From positions 84,507,333 to 84,571,332 of the forward strand of contig OV884013.1 in the NCBI GenBank assembly GCA_930367205.1: a stretch of DNA of 64,000 bases. The letters are read 5' to 3'. Shown piece after piece: positions 11,671-23,935 of this stretch (the stretch's first letter is position 1; each line of letters starts with the position of its first letter). The position numbers and the translations under genes were made by a program. The notes beneath the pieces are model-generated. The model searched no databases and was not told the DNA's origin. It saw nothing but the letters and a program-made list of their open reading frames with translations. This DNA is from Acanthosoma haemorrhoidale (lineage: Eukaryota > Arthropoda > Insecta > Hemiptera > Acanthosomatidae).

Positions 11671-14600
11671 TCTCTGATATTTGGCATACACAAACATAGC
11701 CCATTTTGGATAAGTTCAGAAAAAGACGTTCAAAGATGTGTATTGTGAAATTTTCTTTTGTAAAAATCTTCTGGTGAAAGTGAGCCCTCACTGCAGATAT
11801 TGGTTGGTTTTTATTTTATGGATATTATTTATAGTTTGCTGTAAAAAAAATATTAATATTCGATAGTTTCATAAAAATAATTTTTGAAAAATAACTATCT
11901 ATGGAAAATGACTTTTTCCCTCCTGTTCCACGAGATACTAGTAGATTAATAGTTTGTCATTAGTATGGTGTAGCAAAGTAATCTCAAGAGGGAAATCCTG
12001 ATCCCCTTCCTCATTTATATGATGTCGGCAGGTTTTATGTATATGTATATGTTTTATACTTTATAAGTAGTGGCTTTTTATTTTTGTAACTGAAGGGGAC
12101 AGCTTAGATCTGTGGAAAAGTTTTTGGGAGTTAATATATTTGCGGAGAGACCCTAGGGCGTTTATTTAAATATATCCATTCACAACCGGCACCAAGCAAA
12201 TAATAAAAAAGCTTATTTCTTCCACATTGCGAGGTTTACTGCCATTTACATTGCCGTTCGGCTCTTATAAGCTCTCTTTTCTATGTATATATTCTACTAT
12301 AAAACAATCCTTAACCTATAAAAATAAATATTACAAAGGAAACGATTCTGGGGACAACTAGTACATTCCAATTCATTATTTATGTCGGAACAAATAAAGC
12401 TAAAAATAACTCAGCCTGTAATTATATTAAGTTTCGGCAAGTGTGTTTACTCAATCATAAAAAAAAAAAAAAAAAAACGAAGAAGAAAAACTCAACGCAA
12501 TTTGAAGATCCAATCAAATTGTTAGTAGTAACCCGCAACACTCATGCGATGCAGAACTGTTGGTCTGCCTTAATTTTCTCTTATGTTGCATTTATTTTAA
12601 CATCTTCTTCGCACACTAACTGATGCAGTTCAACTAGGTTTGTTAAGGTATGATTTACGGAGCTGGGAGTTAAATAACGCCTGACAACTGAAATATTGTG
12701 CTTTTTAGACGTTTGTAAAAATATTCACGGCTTCCTTATCGGCAGAAAAAAAATATTCATACAAATGTTCAAAGAATAAATGAGTTATAAAACCTTTAAA
12801 ATCTTCTGTTCATGGTCCTGGTCCCGAACTCATTGTGAATTTTACTGCACCATTTTATTTTGAATATAACTCAGTAGACTAACAACAGTCAACAAAATAA
12901 TCTATAATGATAGATATACTTCGTGTTCGAACAATTTCAAAGTCAGGTTCTTTAAACATAAAAAACTAATCTGCCATAACCACTGAAATAATAGGCTGTG
13001 AGAATATCCACAGAAAATCGTTAAGTATATAAATAACACCAATTCATAATAACCACTTTAATAGGAACATTCTTCAAGATATATCCTCACTATATAAATC
13101 TGTTCTCTCCTGATAAGGGCAGATTTAAACGAACTTCACCTTTTCACCCTCCATATTTTTCAACATGAAAATAATATTTCAGGCAAAGCCAAACTAAACG
13201 GCCGACCCGAGTCAGGTAAACAGTTTTGGAATTAATGTCATTTATGATTTAACATCCCCTCAGCTGCTTCGGTTGAATCGGTTTAACTTTTAAACATAAT
13301 TCGTAAGGGAAATTTGAATAACTTAAACGCTTGAGATAATTAAATCTGATGTTCCGATGTCAAATTCCAGCACCGGAACAAAAGATCACCTTAATTAAAG
13401 TATAAAGGTGCTTAATTGTTTCAGCAACGTAAATTTTGTATACTCGTCCCGGGAAGAGGAGTGTACGCTCCTCAGAAGTTCACGCATAAATGATGAGGAA
13501 ATACAGGGTTTTGAGCCGGAAAATAGTAGGACCTTTTAATGTGAAGCTATTAATAAATAAAACTATTTATAAGATCATTAAATTAATAATATGCAACTCT
13601 CCAATAATAGTAATAACAGAAAAGTCTTTACAGCGCTATATATATTTACGTGACCAATGTACATGAGGTCTTGTTGAGTGGAGCAGTGCAAAATAGCAGC
13701 ACTGTCACAAAGGCCGGACTTCGATGTGGTCAAATCAACAAAAACTGCAAGTTTAAGTAGCTTCAGGGGAAGATTGGCTTTGAGCTGTTGGCAGCCCTTA
13801 ATCATCTACAAACCATAAACAAAGTAGGCACATCTTAATATGCAAACAACCTGTCCTTTAACGTATTATTCAAATTTCTCATAACTTTTTCTCTCAATGG
13901 AACACTACGAAATGTTAATAATGTAAATATCAAATAAAAAAACCGTAAAAAAATAGGACTATTCATGAAACTATCAACGGTTCAATAAAATATTATTAAA
14001 TATAGTAGAAAAGAATAAACAAGCAAAGCTTAGCATAAAATAAGTAGAAGAATAACATGAGATAGAACCCAAAATGGCCCAAAAAATAAACAATAAATAA
14101 CATTGAAACCAAATTAATTAACAATTCCAAGAATACTATATAAAAACAATGTTATTCACGCAAAGGTTGAGCGTTAACAACAGGCGAATAGGAATAACAT
14201 ACTGTGAATGAGGCAAAGGATAATCTCCTTATCGTAATAACAACTCCGGTATTCATCTAAAACGAAGTTACCTATTGCAATCTGCCTGTTTGTATGTATC
14301 TAGGTTGAATGATCTTAGAATGTTTCAATCCATTTGAAATTTTTAGGGAATATTTTACATCTTCTCCGAAATAAGCTGATTAGGATATAGCTAAAACATT
14401 TATAAAGGGGAGTAAGAAAACAAACTCACCTGAAAAAGCCCCAGTTTCACAAAGCTTAATTACTTTTTAAGCTATGGGTCATAAGATATTTAAAAAAAAT
14501 GTTTTTAGAACCAAAAATAGGAGTTGAATAGTTAATACATTCCTCTATCTCGATATCGATCTAGTTATATCTTTTTTAGTATTTTATTAACCGAAATGGC

Positions 14601-15843
14601 TTAGAAAATAAAATCAATTATTATTTATATTAAAAACTAGTAGTCTTCACGAAAATAAATATATTACTAAACAACTAGAAGTGGAATCCCGTAAGATAAA
14701 ATTATTATTTAATTCGTCGTCTTGCATTATTTGCATCTAGATAACCAGATATACACATTTGCTTTATAATTGATTTAAAAAACAATTGTCGGTAAAAAAA
14801 AAAATTATACTTTTTAAACATCAAAACTCAATTAATCCCATATCGTATACTCCCTAACAGACAAAATCATAATCATAAGAATACATTATATCCGTATTAA
14901 GACCTATATATTTAGAAATATATAAGTTTTATTTTTATTTTTACTAGCCCATAACTCATTTATACTGTCCTCGTAAAGTGGCTGTTATCGAGTGAGCTCC
15001 CGGCAGCGCTGCCACCTGCCCCTGTAATAAGACAAATGATCCCTGAATTATGAGCGGCCAGCTGCTCTCTCCGCTGTCACAATTAACAACTACAATCACT
15101 GTTAAATAATTATTGTTGGCTATGAGATTTACATTTATATAAATTACCTTGTATTATGACGATAAAGTTATAGCGGTTGATGAATATGAATCAGTGAAGT
15201 AATGATTCATACTAATTAGAAAAAAAAATACAATAAAATGTTGTTTCGAAATGAAGCCATATCCAGTAGGTAGGTATTCATAATGTTTGTTACATTTATT
15301 TCTAAAAAAATCATTTATCTTTTACATTTTTTTTTTCAACAACCTTTTGAAATATGTATTTTATTAAAAGAACTCTTATTGACTCATGCGGGATATAATG
15401 GAAATGAAGGAATAAAATCAAAGAAGTTAACTTGATAAGTGTAATTTTTTAACGGGTTATCTTGGATAAAAACAAAAGTATTTTTTTAGTCATAATAGAC
15501 AATTTTATTCAATAAACCATCTAGTTCACTGAATATGACCTTTTTGAAAAAAGAAAAAAAACGTAAAATGTAGCTAGTATGTAGTATGTGTAGCTAAAAT
15601 GTTTGTATAGAAAAAAAACAGCAATCAAACAGGCTTGAAGCGTTTTAAATATACAATTTCTACTGTTAGCGCTTAAAGCTTTATTTTTGAAGTACCATGG
15701 AAATTTATTTTGAGCCTCTGATATGACTTTACCATGTGTAAAAAATAAGAATGTGAAACAAATAATGAAAACCTAGTCAAAGAGCTCTCCCATTCTCTCA
15801 TATTTTATTTGTACGCTAACCATTACTATTTCCAAGCCAAAAT

Positions 15844-16055
15844 AATTACAACGCACCCTCGGGAGACTCTCACTACCTTCCTGATTCCACCCGCCTCCTT
15901 TAGACATTCCACACCCTATATCCTTCTCATACATCCTTCAAATGGGGGACTCCCCTTAATGAAAGGCACTCATTTTCCTTTATTTTCCCCACATCCTATT
16001 TTTATAAGTTTGAGAGCTAAAAAAAACAACAAAGAAACAAACAACAATTACAACG
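15844..16055 (+). mobile_element. LINE second-family tail with target-site duplication (duplicate)
   Basis: Exact duplicate, 5500 bp on, of the insertion at 10344-10555, with the same AATTACAACG direct repeats. The LINE was therefore already in place when the 5.5-kb unit was duplicated. Confidence 0.75.
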
Positions 16056-16534
16056 TAGCTTGACGTGTTGTTGTAACGGTAGCGAAGGCTTTCGAAATTA
16101 AAAGGGTAATTCGCCAAGGGTCTGTAAATATTCACCGGTTGCAAAAATGTGTGAATAAATAACAATTTTACGTGTGTTGGTAATTTAATTATAAAAATGT
16201 TAATCTTAAAATTAATTATGAAATGGCTAGAATCAACTAAATAAAAATACTATATTATATAAAATATTTATATTACATATCCTATATAAAAATAAAAAAT
16301 CTTCAAAAAATTAGAGAAGAGACAACAACCAAATACAAATTAATCTTAAAGCTGTGCAAGAAAATGCAATAATGAGAAATTAGGGTTACATAGTAGAAGT
16401 AAATAGTCATAGTAAACTTCAATAAATTGACGAGATTACTCATTTCGAGACCCAGGCACCTGATCCCACTTCACACGAACCCCACGGGGTGACGAGAACG
16501 GCGATGGGTCAGGCAAGAATTGCTTCATATTATT

Positions 16535-17170
16535 AGAAATAACTTTATTATGATAAAATTACAATCTGCCTCATTGGGCACTAAGTAATTGTGATAAATG
16601 TTCTCATTCATACCATATTTACAATTTTCATTCACTCGCTCATTCATACAGTATTTACAAACAGCCCAGAGACCTCCCAAATCCACATGGTTGTCACCTC
16701 CCTCGCATGGGAAAAAGAAGCGGAGTCTTGGGAAGTCCCCAACGCTTCTCCGTCAGCCGCGTCACCGGATACGAGCCAGCGTATGCTGACCAAGAGCGTA
16801 AGAGCCACGTACACTCAGGGCATAATTGGAAAATCTGGCCATTGCCAGGACTCCCACTGTTACGCATTTATAGCAGGTCATGAGGCCACTGCCGTTTTAG
16901 TCTCCGAGGAGGATGATAGGGATGAGTGGTGCAGTGCATTGACTGTGCTAGGGGATTAGGGTGACTCGATAGGTTAGTATGGAATTTCATTAACTTGGAA
17001 GGGATGAGTTCGAGAATGTAAGGTTGAAGGGTTTCGTTGCTTACGTAATAAGGTGCATTTACTATTATTCTCAGGACTTTTAAATGAAAGGATTGGATGT
17101 TCGACTTTTTAGCTGTCCCCCATAGCTCTATTCCGTAAGTCCAGATTGGCTTGAGTATTAGGCTTCACAT
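16535..17170 (-). mobile_element. Jockey LINE fragment (duplicate)
   Basis: Duplicate, 5500 bp on, of the jockey fragment at 11035-11670, with the same truncation point, decayed ORF2 C terminus and AATAAA-containing tail. It is one insertion event seen twice, not an independent insertion. Confidence 0.88.
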
Positions 17171-17761
17171 TCTCTGATATTTGGCATACACAAACATAGC
17201 CCATTTTGGATAAGTTCAGAAAAAGACGTTCAAAGATGTGTATTGTGAAATTTTCTTTTGTAAAAATCTTCTGGTGAAAGTGAGCCCTCACTGCAGATAT
17301 TGGTTGGTTTTTATTTTATGGATATTATTTATAGTTTGCTGTAAAAAAAATATTAATATTCGATAGTTTCATAAAAATAATTTTTGAAAAATAACTATCT
17401 ATGGAAAATGACTTTTTCCCTCCTGTTCCACGAGATACTAGTAGATTAATAGTTTGTCATTAGTATGGTGTAGCAAAGTAATCTCAAGAGGGAAATCCTG
17501 ATCCCCTTCCTCATTTATATGATGTCGGCAGGTTTTATGTATATGTATATGTTTTATACTTTATAAGTAGTGGCTTTTTATTTTTGTAACTGAAGGGGAC
17601 AGCTTAGATCTGTGGAAAAGTTTTTGGGAGTTAATATATTTGCGGAGAGACCCTAGGGCGTTTATTTAAATATATCCATTCACAACCGGCACCAAGCAAA
17701 TAATAAAAAAGCTTATTTCTTCCACATTGCGAGGTTTACTGCCATTTACATTGCCGTTCGG

Positions 17762-18525
17762 GCTTGTGAGATCTATTCACTTTTGTACCTAAAACGCAGC
17801 ACATGAGTAGAGTTTTCAGTAGATGAACAGACGGATGAGACACAGAATTTCCCCACCGGCAGGACCGCAGACTGACAGTTGATTGATATTGACGGTTTAA
17901 TCTCCAGGCTGCTACCTCCCTTTCTATTGTGACCGTTTGGCTCTACGTAGTATATCCGCTCAGGGATTTTGTGCTTTATTGCTGAGCCCAAAGGGTGGGC
18001 CTCTACTTGTATTGAGCTACGAGGTGACCTTCTTTATTCCGTGAGCCTGTATGATTGATTTCATGGCCTGAAATAGTTATCGTAAAAATGATCTAAGAGA
18101 CCTGAAATTTGAACTATATAACTTCACTACTCGCTGAAATATTTTTTATTAGTTTTTGGTTTAAGGTTGGGAACAAACAATAAATAAAAACATAAATAAA
18201 TGTTTGTGGGCCTGTTTCACTGAAATTTGAGTCTTTGAGCTATTTAAGATATAGAGATCTGATTTTTCACCTTGGCTGAGGATCTATTAACGATGATAAC
18301 ATGAAAATGATCTCCAGGGTATTGCGAAAATTAAGGTTTGAGAGTGAAAGCGTTTTATGCATTCCAAGCCGATTAATATTTCTATCGTTCATGTTTATTT
18401 TTTAAAAGGGCGATTTTCAGTTACTAATATGGTTTCAAAAATAAAATAAAGTATTGGAGGTTAAAAATACGAAGTATCTTAATAAATCAGTTTTTAAAAT
18501 ACTGACGCGTAGACGTTTAAATTCA

Positions 18526-18573
<48 letters not shown>

Positions 18574-19018
18574 TTTTTTAAACAAAATTTATTTAAAATT
18601 CAAAGTAGTTGTAAACAAATTTCAGCCACTATGAAATTACTAACCTGATAGGGAAATAATGGTGAGGTGGTGGCTAGATTAAAAGTAACAGTTGCACTTA
18701 AAAAATTATTATAAGAGGATTTATTCCCGTGATTTAAACAAGGAATTACTCTTCTGTTGCCTTTAGTGTATGTCAACATTTTCAATAAATTATAAAAATA
18801 TTATAACAAATCAACCAGAAGAAAAAAAAGGAGAGGGGAAGTTTTAAGTCAGTCAAAAAGAGAGTATTTGGAGCCCCCATCACTTTAGAAAGGCAACCAA
18901 TTACTTAGTATAATTGTCTGTAAGGTTTCAGCTTAGGAATGAGATGAGGATCACCTACTTATTCTTTTTCCGAGAAGATATTAAAATTGATTTAATTAGT
19001 ACATTTGTACATAAGAAC
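17762..19018. other. Unassigned DNA with a TA microsatellite
   Basis: No gene recognised. A 72-residue minus frame at 17773-17991 lies in a less AT-rich stretch but shows no known motif and no clear splice signals. The remainder is AT-rich and includes the microsatellite at 18529-18567. Confidence 0.5.
18529..18567. repeat. (TA)n microsatellite
   Basis: An uninterrupted TA tract of 39 bp. It encodes a YIYIYI run in one frame, which is an artefact. Confidence 0.97.
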
Positions 19019-19075
19019 GTTGTTCACAATTACTTATTGCCCACTTAGGAAGATTGTAATTTTATCACAATGAAT
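19019..19075 (+). mobile_element. Jockey LINE 3' tail, plus orientation
   Basis: Contains the tail in plus orientation: CACAATTACTTATTGCC followed by GATTGTAATTTTATCACAAT. Only about 55 bp are recognisable, and AATAAA is replaced by AATGAA. It faces the larger minus-strand copy that starts about 40 bp away, giving a tail-to-tail inverted pair. Confidence 0.6.
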
Positions 19076-19110
19076 ATTTTCAAAACTCAATTAGTACATT
19101 TCATTAATAA

Positions 19111-19650
19111 ATTTTTTTTTTTATTTTAAGCAACTTTATTATGATAAAATTACAATCTGCAATAATACTTAATAGGCAATAAGTAATGAGTAATAAGAGA
19201 GAGATAAATGATCTCATTCATACCATATTTACAATTTTCATTCACTCGCTCATTCATACAGTATTCACAAACAGCCCAGAGACCTCCAAAATCCACATGG
19301 TTGTCACCTCCCTCGCATGGGAAAGAGAAGCGGAGTCTTGGGAAGTCCCCAACACCTCTCCGTCAGCCGCGGGGTCTGAGTGGGATGACAAGACTGCAGT
19401 GTCATCTACAAATGTTGCCAAGAAGGATGGAACCCAGAACACTGCCCTGTGAAACTCCTGCTTTTATGGGATAGTAGTTAGAATATTCTAAACCACAGCG
19501 GACTTGGAAGAAGTGGTTCGAAAGGTAGGACTTTAGGATTAGGAAAAGGGTCTGTGGTAAATATGTTTTGAGCTTGTAAAGCAAACCTGCGTGCCAAACC
19601 CTGTCAAAAGCTTGAGCTATGTCCAGAAAAGCAGCAATGCAATACTCATT
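19111..19650 (-). mobile_element. Jockey LINE with internal deletions
   Basis: The minus strand starts abruptly near 19650 with AAFLDIAQAFDRVWHAGLLY, the reverse transcriptase block holding the first catalytic aspartate (LDIAQAFDRVWH). It continues with YPIKAGVSQGSVLGSIL, the conserved GVSQGSVLGP-like block. A frameshifting deletion then joins directly to LATFVDDTAVLSSHSDP, the FxDD catalytic box near 19410-19370. A second deletion fuses this to the non-coding 3' end (near 19368), skipping the rest of ORF2. It ends at a T-run, the poly-A of the minus strand. The order of blocks and the residues are typical of jockey-clade LINEs. It cannot be functional. Confidence 0.9.
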
Positions 19651-20104
19651 AATAAATTAAAATTAGTTTTTGTTGTTAATCTTTTAAATTTCATAAAACA
19701 GTCAACATAACCTCCACACATTGTTGAAGCCGGGTCATATTGATTGTTGATATCCTGGATAGGCTATAATAAATATAAAGCTCTCAAGCGATCGTAAAAA
19801 TGATGTTTGTACGAAAGAGAGGAAGCAACAAACTACCTCACAGCTGTCACGGATCGTTAGCTGCAGGTATGCGTGAACTTCTTCCAGCTAGTCATCATTC
19901 CTAATGATCGCAATATTCATGTGGAAGTCATTGTTACCTACATGAAATACAGTTATTACTTTAGCCAAAGAGATAGACTTTTTAACGATTTTAAGTACTT
20001 TTAATTCGCGTTAACGTGGGAGAACTTTTCTGTCACTTTGGAAGAAAATCCCTGGTAATTCGAAAGCGGAGTTGGTGTGGAGTTTGGGCTTCTATTTAGA
20101 TTAC

Positions 20105-20200
20105 AATAGTCAACAGAAATTATTCCTGGACAAAGTCCCCTATGAATAATTTTTATGTTCAGATGACAAATTCACATCTGGGAAATAAAAATAACTTTTA
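20105..20200 (-). repeat. Short dispersed repeat with CCCCTATGAATAAT core
   Basis: The core lies at 20137-20150, preceded by a TTCCTGGACAAAGT segment that resembles the TTCTTGGACCGTGT segment next to the 32.66-kb copy. Probably the 3' end of a third retroelement family. The orientation is assumed from the 22.1-kb copy. Confidence 0.35.
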
Positions 20201-20484
20201 CATCATAACAAAACAAACATAAAAGAATAATGACAATTCAAAATAAATTGTAAACTTCTAAAGGAGAGATAATAATAATTATAAACCAAAATATAAATTG
20301 TTTAAATGCTTTTAGTAAATAATGTCATAGATGGATCCACCTACAAGAAACCAAAAAAGTATGCAGAAGTGTATACAGTATGGGATTGAATAAAAGCTAT
20401 TTTAATTAATTTTAAAAAATTGAGATACAGACAATATCTATCGATATATAGTAAATAATTAAATACAAATATTTTACTTACTCG

Positions 20485-20995
20485 TTAACAACTTTATTAT
20501 GATGAAATTACAATCTGCCTTTACTTAATAGGCAATAAATAATTGAGATAAGTGTTTTCAATCCTACCATATTTACAATTCATCATTCGCTCGCACATTC
20601 ATAAAATATTTACAAACAGCTTAGAGGCCCCCCAAGTCCACACGGTAGTTGCCTCCCTCGCATGCGAAAAAGGAAGCGGAGTCTTGGGAAGTCCCCCACG
20701 CTCCTCCACCAGCCACGCCACCGGATACGAGCCAGTGGAGGCTGACGAAGAGCGCGAGAGCCACATACGCTCAGGACATGATTGGAGAAACTGGCCATTG
20801 CCAGGACTCCCAAAGTTGCGCATTTATAGTAGGTCACGAGGCCACTGCCGTTTAAGTCTCCGAGGAGGATTATAGGAATGGGTGGAGCAGTGCAATGACT
20901 GTGCTACGGGATTTGGGTGGTTGGATAGGTTTCAATGGAATTTCATGAATTTGGAAGGGATGAGTTCAAGAATGTAGGGTATATTAAGATCATTA
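20485..20995 (-). mobile_element. Jockey LINE 3' fragment
   Basis: The tail (ACTTTATTATGATGAAATTA on the plus strand, with AATAAA on the minus strand) starts near 20490. The conserved 3' region follows, including a stretch near 20690-20860 that matches the copies at 11.2 and 23.4 kb. Only the last ORF2 residues are left near 20900-20990 (the segment equivalent to ILELIPSKF). Overlapping open frames on both strands of 20552-20875 arise because this region is GC-rich and conserved. They are not genes. Confidence 0.85.
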
Positions 20996-22094
20996 CGAAG
21001 AGAGGAATCGAATTGAAAAAGACTAAATACAAATATTAAATACGAAAATAAATGTCTGAAAATATAATATAATGACTAAGGAGCGAGACGCTCGAGCGTC
21101 TCTTTGGATGATGAGGTGTTGGAATAGAAGAGATTTGAACGTTAGTTGGGAAGGTCATAGTGGGTATAGAATGTGGAGAATTATTTTTTTTTTTGAATCT
21201 TTAAACTGAACTGGGTGTTTTATTGTATCTTATGCATGCAAAGATGTCTCCTTTAATACCTCTGAGAACTCGTTTCACAAAGAAGAAGGAATTTGAATTT
21301 TTTTTAAATGTTCCTTTATAGATTAAAAAAAAAATCCAATTTGGTTAAATCTGACTACTCCAAGTTTGGTGTAATAAGCCTAAATTTTGATTAAGAAAAA
21401 TGTTTTCCTGTTCCCCTTTCCCACAGTTCTCACACCCCAGGGGAAATATCCCTGCATATGTTGGTGGTTGCGGGTTCGTTGCTGTAATGAAAAACTGGAT
21501 TAACGTACAATGTTTAAATACTGGAGCGTTCCGGATGTGCTCACACGACTTTTCACTGAATTGGCGAGGTTATTGTTTACGAGAGTACGCTATTAGTATA
21601 GCGTATTTATTATGTCAAGTCTGGTCTACAATCAGGACTGGGCAAATGATAGATCGGCGTGGTTAGTGAGCAGTCCACCCGAACGGAACAACGATGTGAA
21701 GACGAGACACCCGATACAATATGGGGCCTCACGAGAGTTGTAGTTACAACAGCCGAGTAGCGTGTCTAAACATGTCCGATATGTTGGCTGTCGTCCTCGT
21801 TCTCTTAACCATCGTTCGCGACGGAAGCGGGCTATTTAAGACGAATATTCACATTCAATGATTAGGGGTATTTTCAACAATTAGATATAGTTTCTACGGA
21901 GCGGTTGCCCGGTGAGAATAAGCTCTGTAAAACTGCTACAAGGTATGTGAGGCTAATAGGACACCACCAATGAGAGTTAAAACAACGGCTATGTATACTC
22001 ATATATGTCATATATGCAAGCCGCTAAAACCAACATTTTGGCATACAACCGAGTTCTTCACGCTGCCAATGACAATAAATGAATGAAATGAAAA
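20996..22094. other. Unassigned, partly GC-richer DNA
   Basis: The interval at about 21400-21850 is less AT-rich and has an 88-codon plus frame (21400-21666) with no motif I recognise. It could hide a decayed element or an exon, but no splice pattern or homology supports either. The rest is AT-rich. Confidence 0.45.
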
Positions 22095-22190
22095 ACAACA
22101 ACTTTATTCTAGGATATTATCCCCTAAGAATAATAAAATGGAACAAAAAAAGCATGTCTATATGACAAATATATATATATATATATATAA
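22095..22190 (-). repeat. Third-family repeat end with TA tract
   Basis: The plus strand reads CAACAACTTTATTCTAGG then CCCCTAAGAATAATAAAA, a variant of the core seen at 3.1, 20.1 and 32.7 kb. On the minus strand this gives AATAAAGTTGTTG plus an A-rich end, as expected for a retroelement 3' end. A short TA tract follows at about 22169-22188. Confidence 0.4.
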
Positions 22191-23137
22191 TTGTAGTAAT
22201 ATAAAATATAATTTGGTCCTAAGCCATCGAGTGAAAACGTTTCTAAAACATACATACATGACCGTAATTTACTTTGGAACCTAAGGTCATTAACCTTTCA
22301 TTGTCTCGAAGTGTTTCCACAACATACAAATGGGTAGGTTGTTGGTATCATATGTGTCAGACATTTTTAGCTGCGTAGATCTATGGTAGTCTTTGTTTTC
22401 TTTCATAGCCCCTTTAAATTTACAGATAATTATATATAATTATAGATCCTCAGGCGAATCTATTTACAAATTATTTTTGTATTTCCTGTAGCATCGCTAC
22501 ATTATATACAGGCTTTGTATTGTATGGTAGTCGATTCTGTATGGAACGGTTATTTGATCGATGAAAGGAAGGAAGCAAAAATATGACTACTTTGGACGAT
22601 GAAATATTCTTGCATCCAGCTTATGAAAAGTGAATCAACATAGAGTGTAGAAAATACACCTGCGAAGAACCCCTATTTGCCGAGTTTACATTACCAGCGT
22701 CCCTTGGAAAAGCCAAGATTAATACAGGATGTTTGAGAAGTGATTCTTTTATCTTTGCTTTGTGGCCTTCTGTAAATATGCCATCCAAGCCTTGTCAAAT
22801 GTTGACAGTTTGCTTCCACTTTTCAGGGCTTTTCGCCTCACTTCAAAAGAATACTCCTTAAAACAATGACATACGATGGTATACTTAAAAAGTCTTGGCT
22901 GATATAGTGTCCATATCTCTGCCAGTAGAACGTGCCCCCTTCGTGTTTACTGGTGTCTCTTGATAAAATACGTGAAAAGTCAATGATAAAATACTAAACC
23001 TCAACGAAACTATCTCTACCTCATGCCTGGAAAATTAAAATGGCTTAGGCCTCCCAAACACCACGAATGGCCCCGACATAGATAAATGATAAAATAGAAA
23101 ATAATATATGGGTAATTATTATCTATAATTACAAAAA
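22191..23137. other. Unassigned AT-rich DNA
   Basis: No gene, RNA gene or familiar repeat recognised. Confidence 0.5.
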
Positions 23138-23935
23138 CAACAATTTTTATTAAGATAAAATTGCAATCTGCCTTTTATTAGGCAATAAGTAATTGAGATA
23201 AATGTTATCATTCATACCATATTTACAATTCAACATTCACTCGCTCATTCGTTCAATATTTACAAACAGCCCAGAGGCCCCCCAAGTCCACAAGGTTGTC
23301 ACCTCCCTCGCATGCGAAGGAGGAAGCGGAGACTTGGGAATTCCCCCACGCTCCTACGTCAGTCGCCTCACTGGATAAGAGCCAGCGGAGGCTGACCAAG
23401 AGCGCGAGAGCCACAGACGCTCAGGACATGATTAGAGAAACTGACCATTGCCAGGACTCCCACTATCACTTCATTATAGCAGGTCACGAGGCCACTGCCG
23501 TTTTAATCTCCGAGGAGGATTATAGGGGTGAGTGGTGCAGTGCAATGACTGTGCTAGGGAATCAGGGTGGTTAGGTTGCTATGGAATTTTATAAACTTGG
23601 AAGAGATGAGTTCAAGAATATATGGTATATTCAGATCATTGTGAAGTGTTTTGTTGCTGACGTAATAATAAATATAACAATAATTTACTATTGTTCTCAG
23701 GACTTTTGATTGAAAGGATTGGATGCGCTTGATGTTCGACTTTTTTGGTGTCCCCCATAGCTCTATTCCGTATGTCCAGATTAGCTTAGTTTAACTTTGT
23801 AAATAAGTAGTTTATTTTCTATTGAGAGATGGGATGTCCTTCGAAGTTGTCTGTGCAGTTGTCCAAAGCGTCTGTTTAGCTCTTGTCTTTTTAGCCTCGT
23901 GTGTGGGAATTATTACCTAAGCTTTACTTCCTACT
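23138..23935 (-). mobile_element. Jockey LINE, ORF2 C terminus plus 3' end
   Basis: The best-preserved minus-strand C terminus of the family in this window. On the minus strand, from about 23920 downward, it reads PTHEAKKTRAKQTLWTTAQT in one frame. It continues with LIWTYGIELWGTPKKSNIKR, then IQSFQSKVLRTIVN. A short TA-rich insertion follows, then YYVSNKTLHNDLNIPYILEL near 23660. The GC-rich 3' region and an A-rich tail with the family TTGCAATTTTATC motif follow at 23138-23200. Stops and frameshifts are present. These motifs identify the jockey clade, and 5' truncation lies near 23935. Confidence 0.9.

Larger units (their letters stand above)
6765..12261. repeat. 5.5-kb direct tandem repeat, copy 1
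   Basis: This 5497-bp unit recurs directly downstream at 12264-17761. The offset is 5499 bp up to the A-run near 6961 and 5500 bp after it, because copy 2 has one extra A there. I saw no other difference by eye. The left edge is set by TTCA before CTTATAAG (GGCT in copy 2), and the right edge by GTTCGG, after which the copies diverge. Two bases, CT, separate the units. The unit holds a LINE tail at 10.35 kb, a jockey fragment at 11.04-11.67 kb and no recognised gene. Confidence 0.95.
12264..17761. repeat. 5.5-kb direct tandem repeat, copy 2
   Basis: Second copy of the unit at 6765-12261, in the same orientation, with an 18-A run where copy 1 has 17. The right edge is GTTCGG followed by GCTTGTGAG. 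Such near identity means either a very recent tandem duplication (perhaps still polymorphic) or an assembly duplication from unmerged haplotypes or misjoined reads. Sequence alone cannot decide between these. Confidence 0.95.

Noticed and set aside
18454..18648. 64-codon frame with YIYIYI repeats
   Set aside because: Translated from the (TA)n microsatellite.
20552..20875. 107-codon plus frame and overlapping minus frames
   Set aside because: Shadows of the jockey 3' non-coding region, also seen at 19.2 and 23.3 kb.
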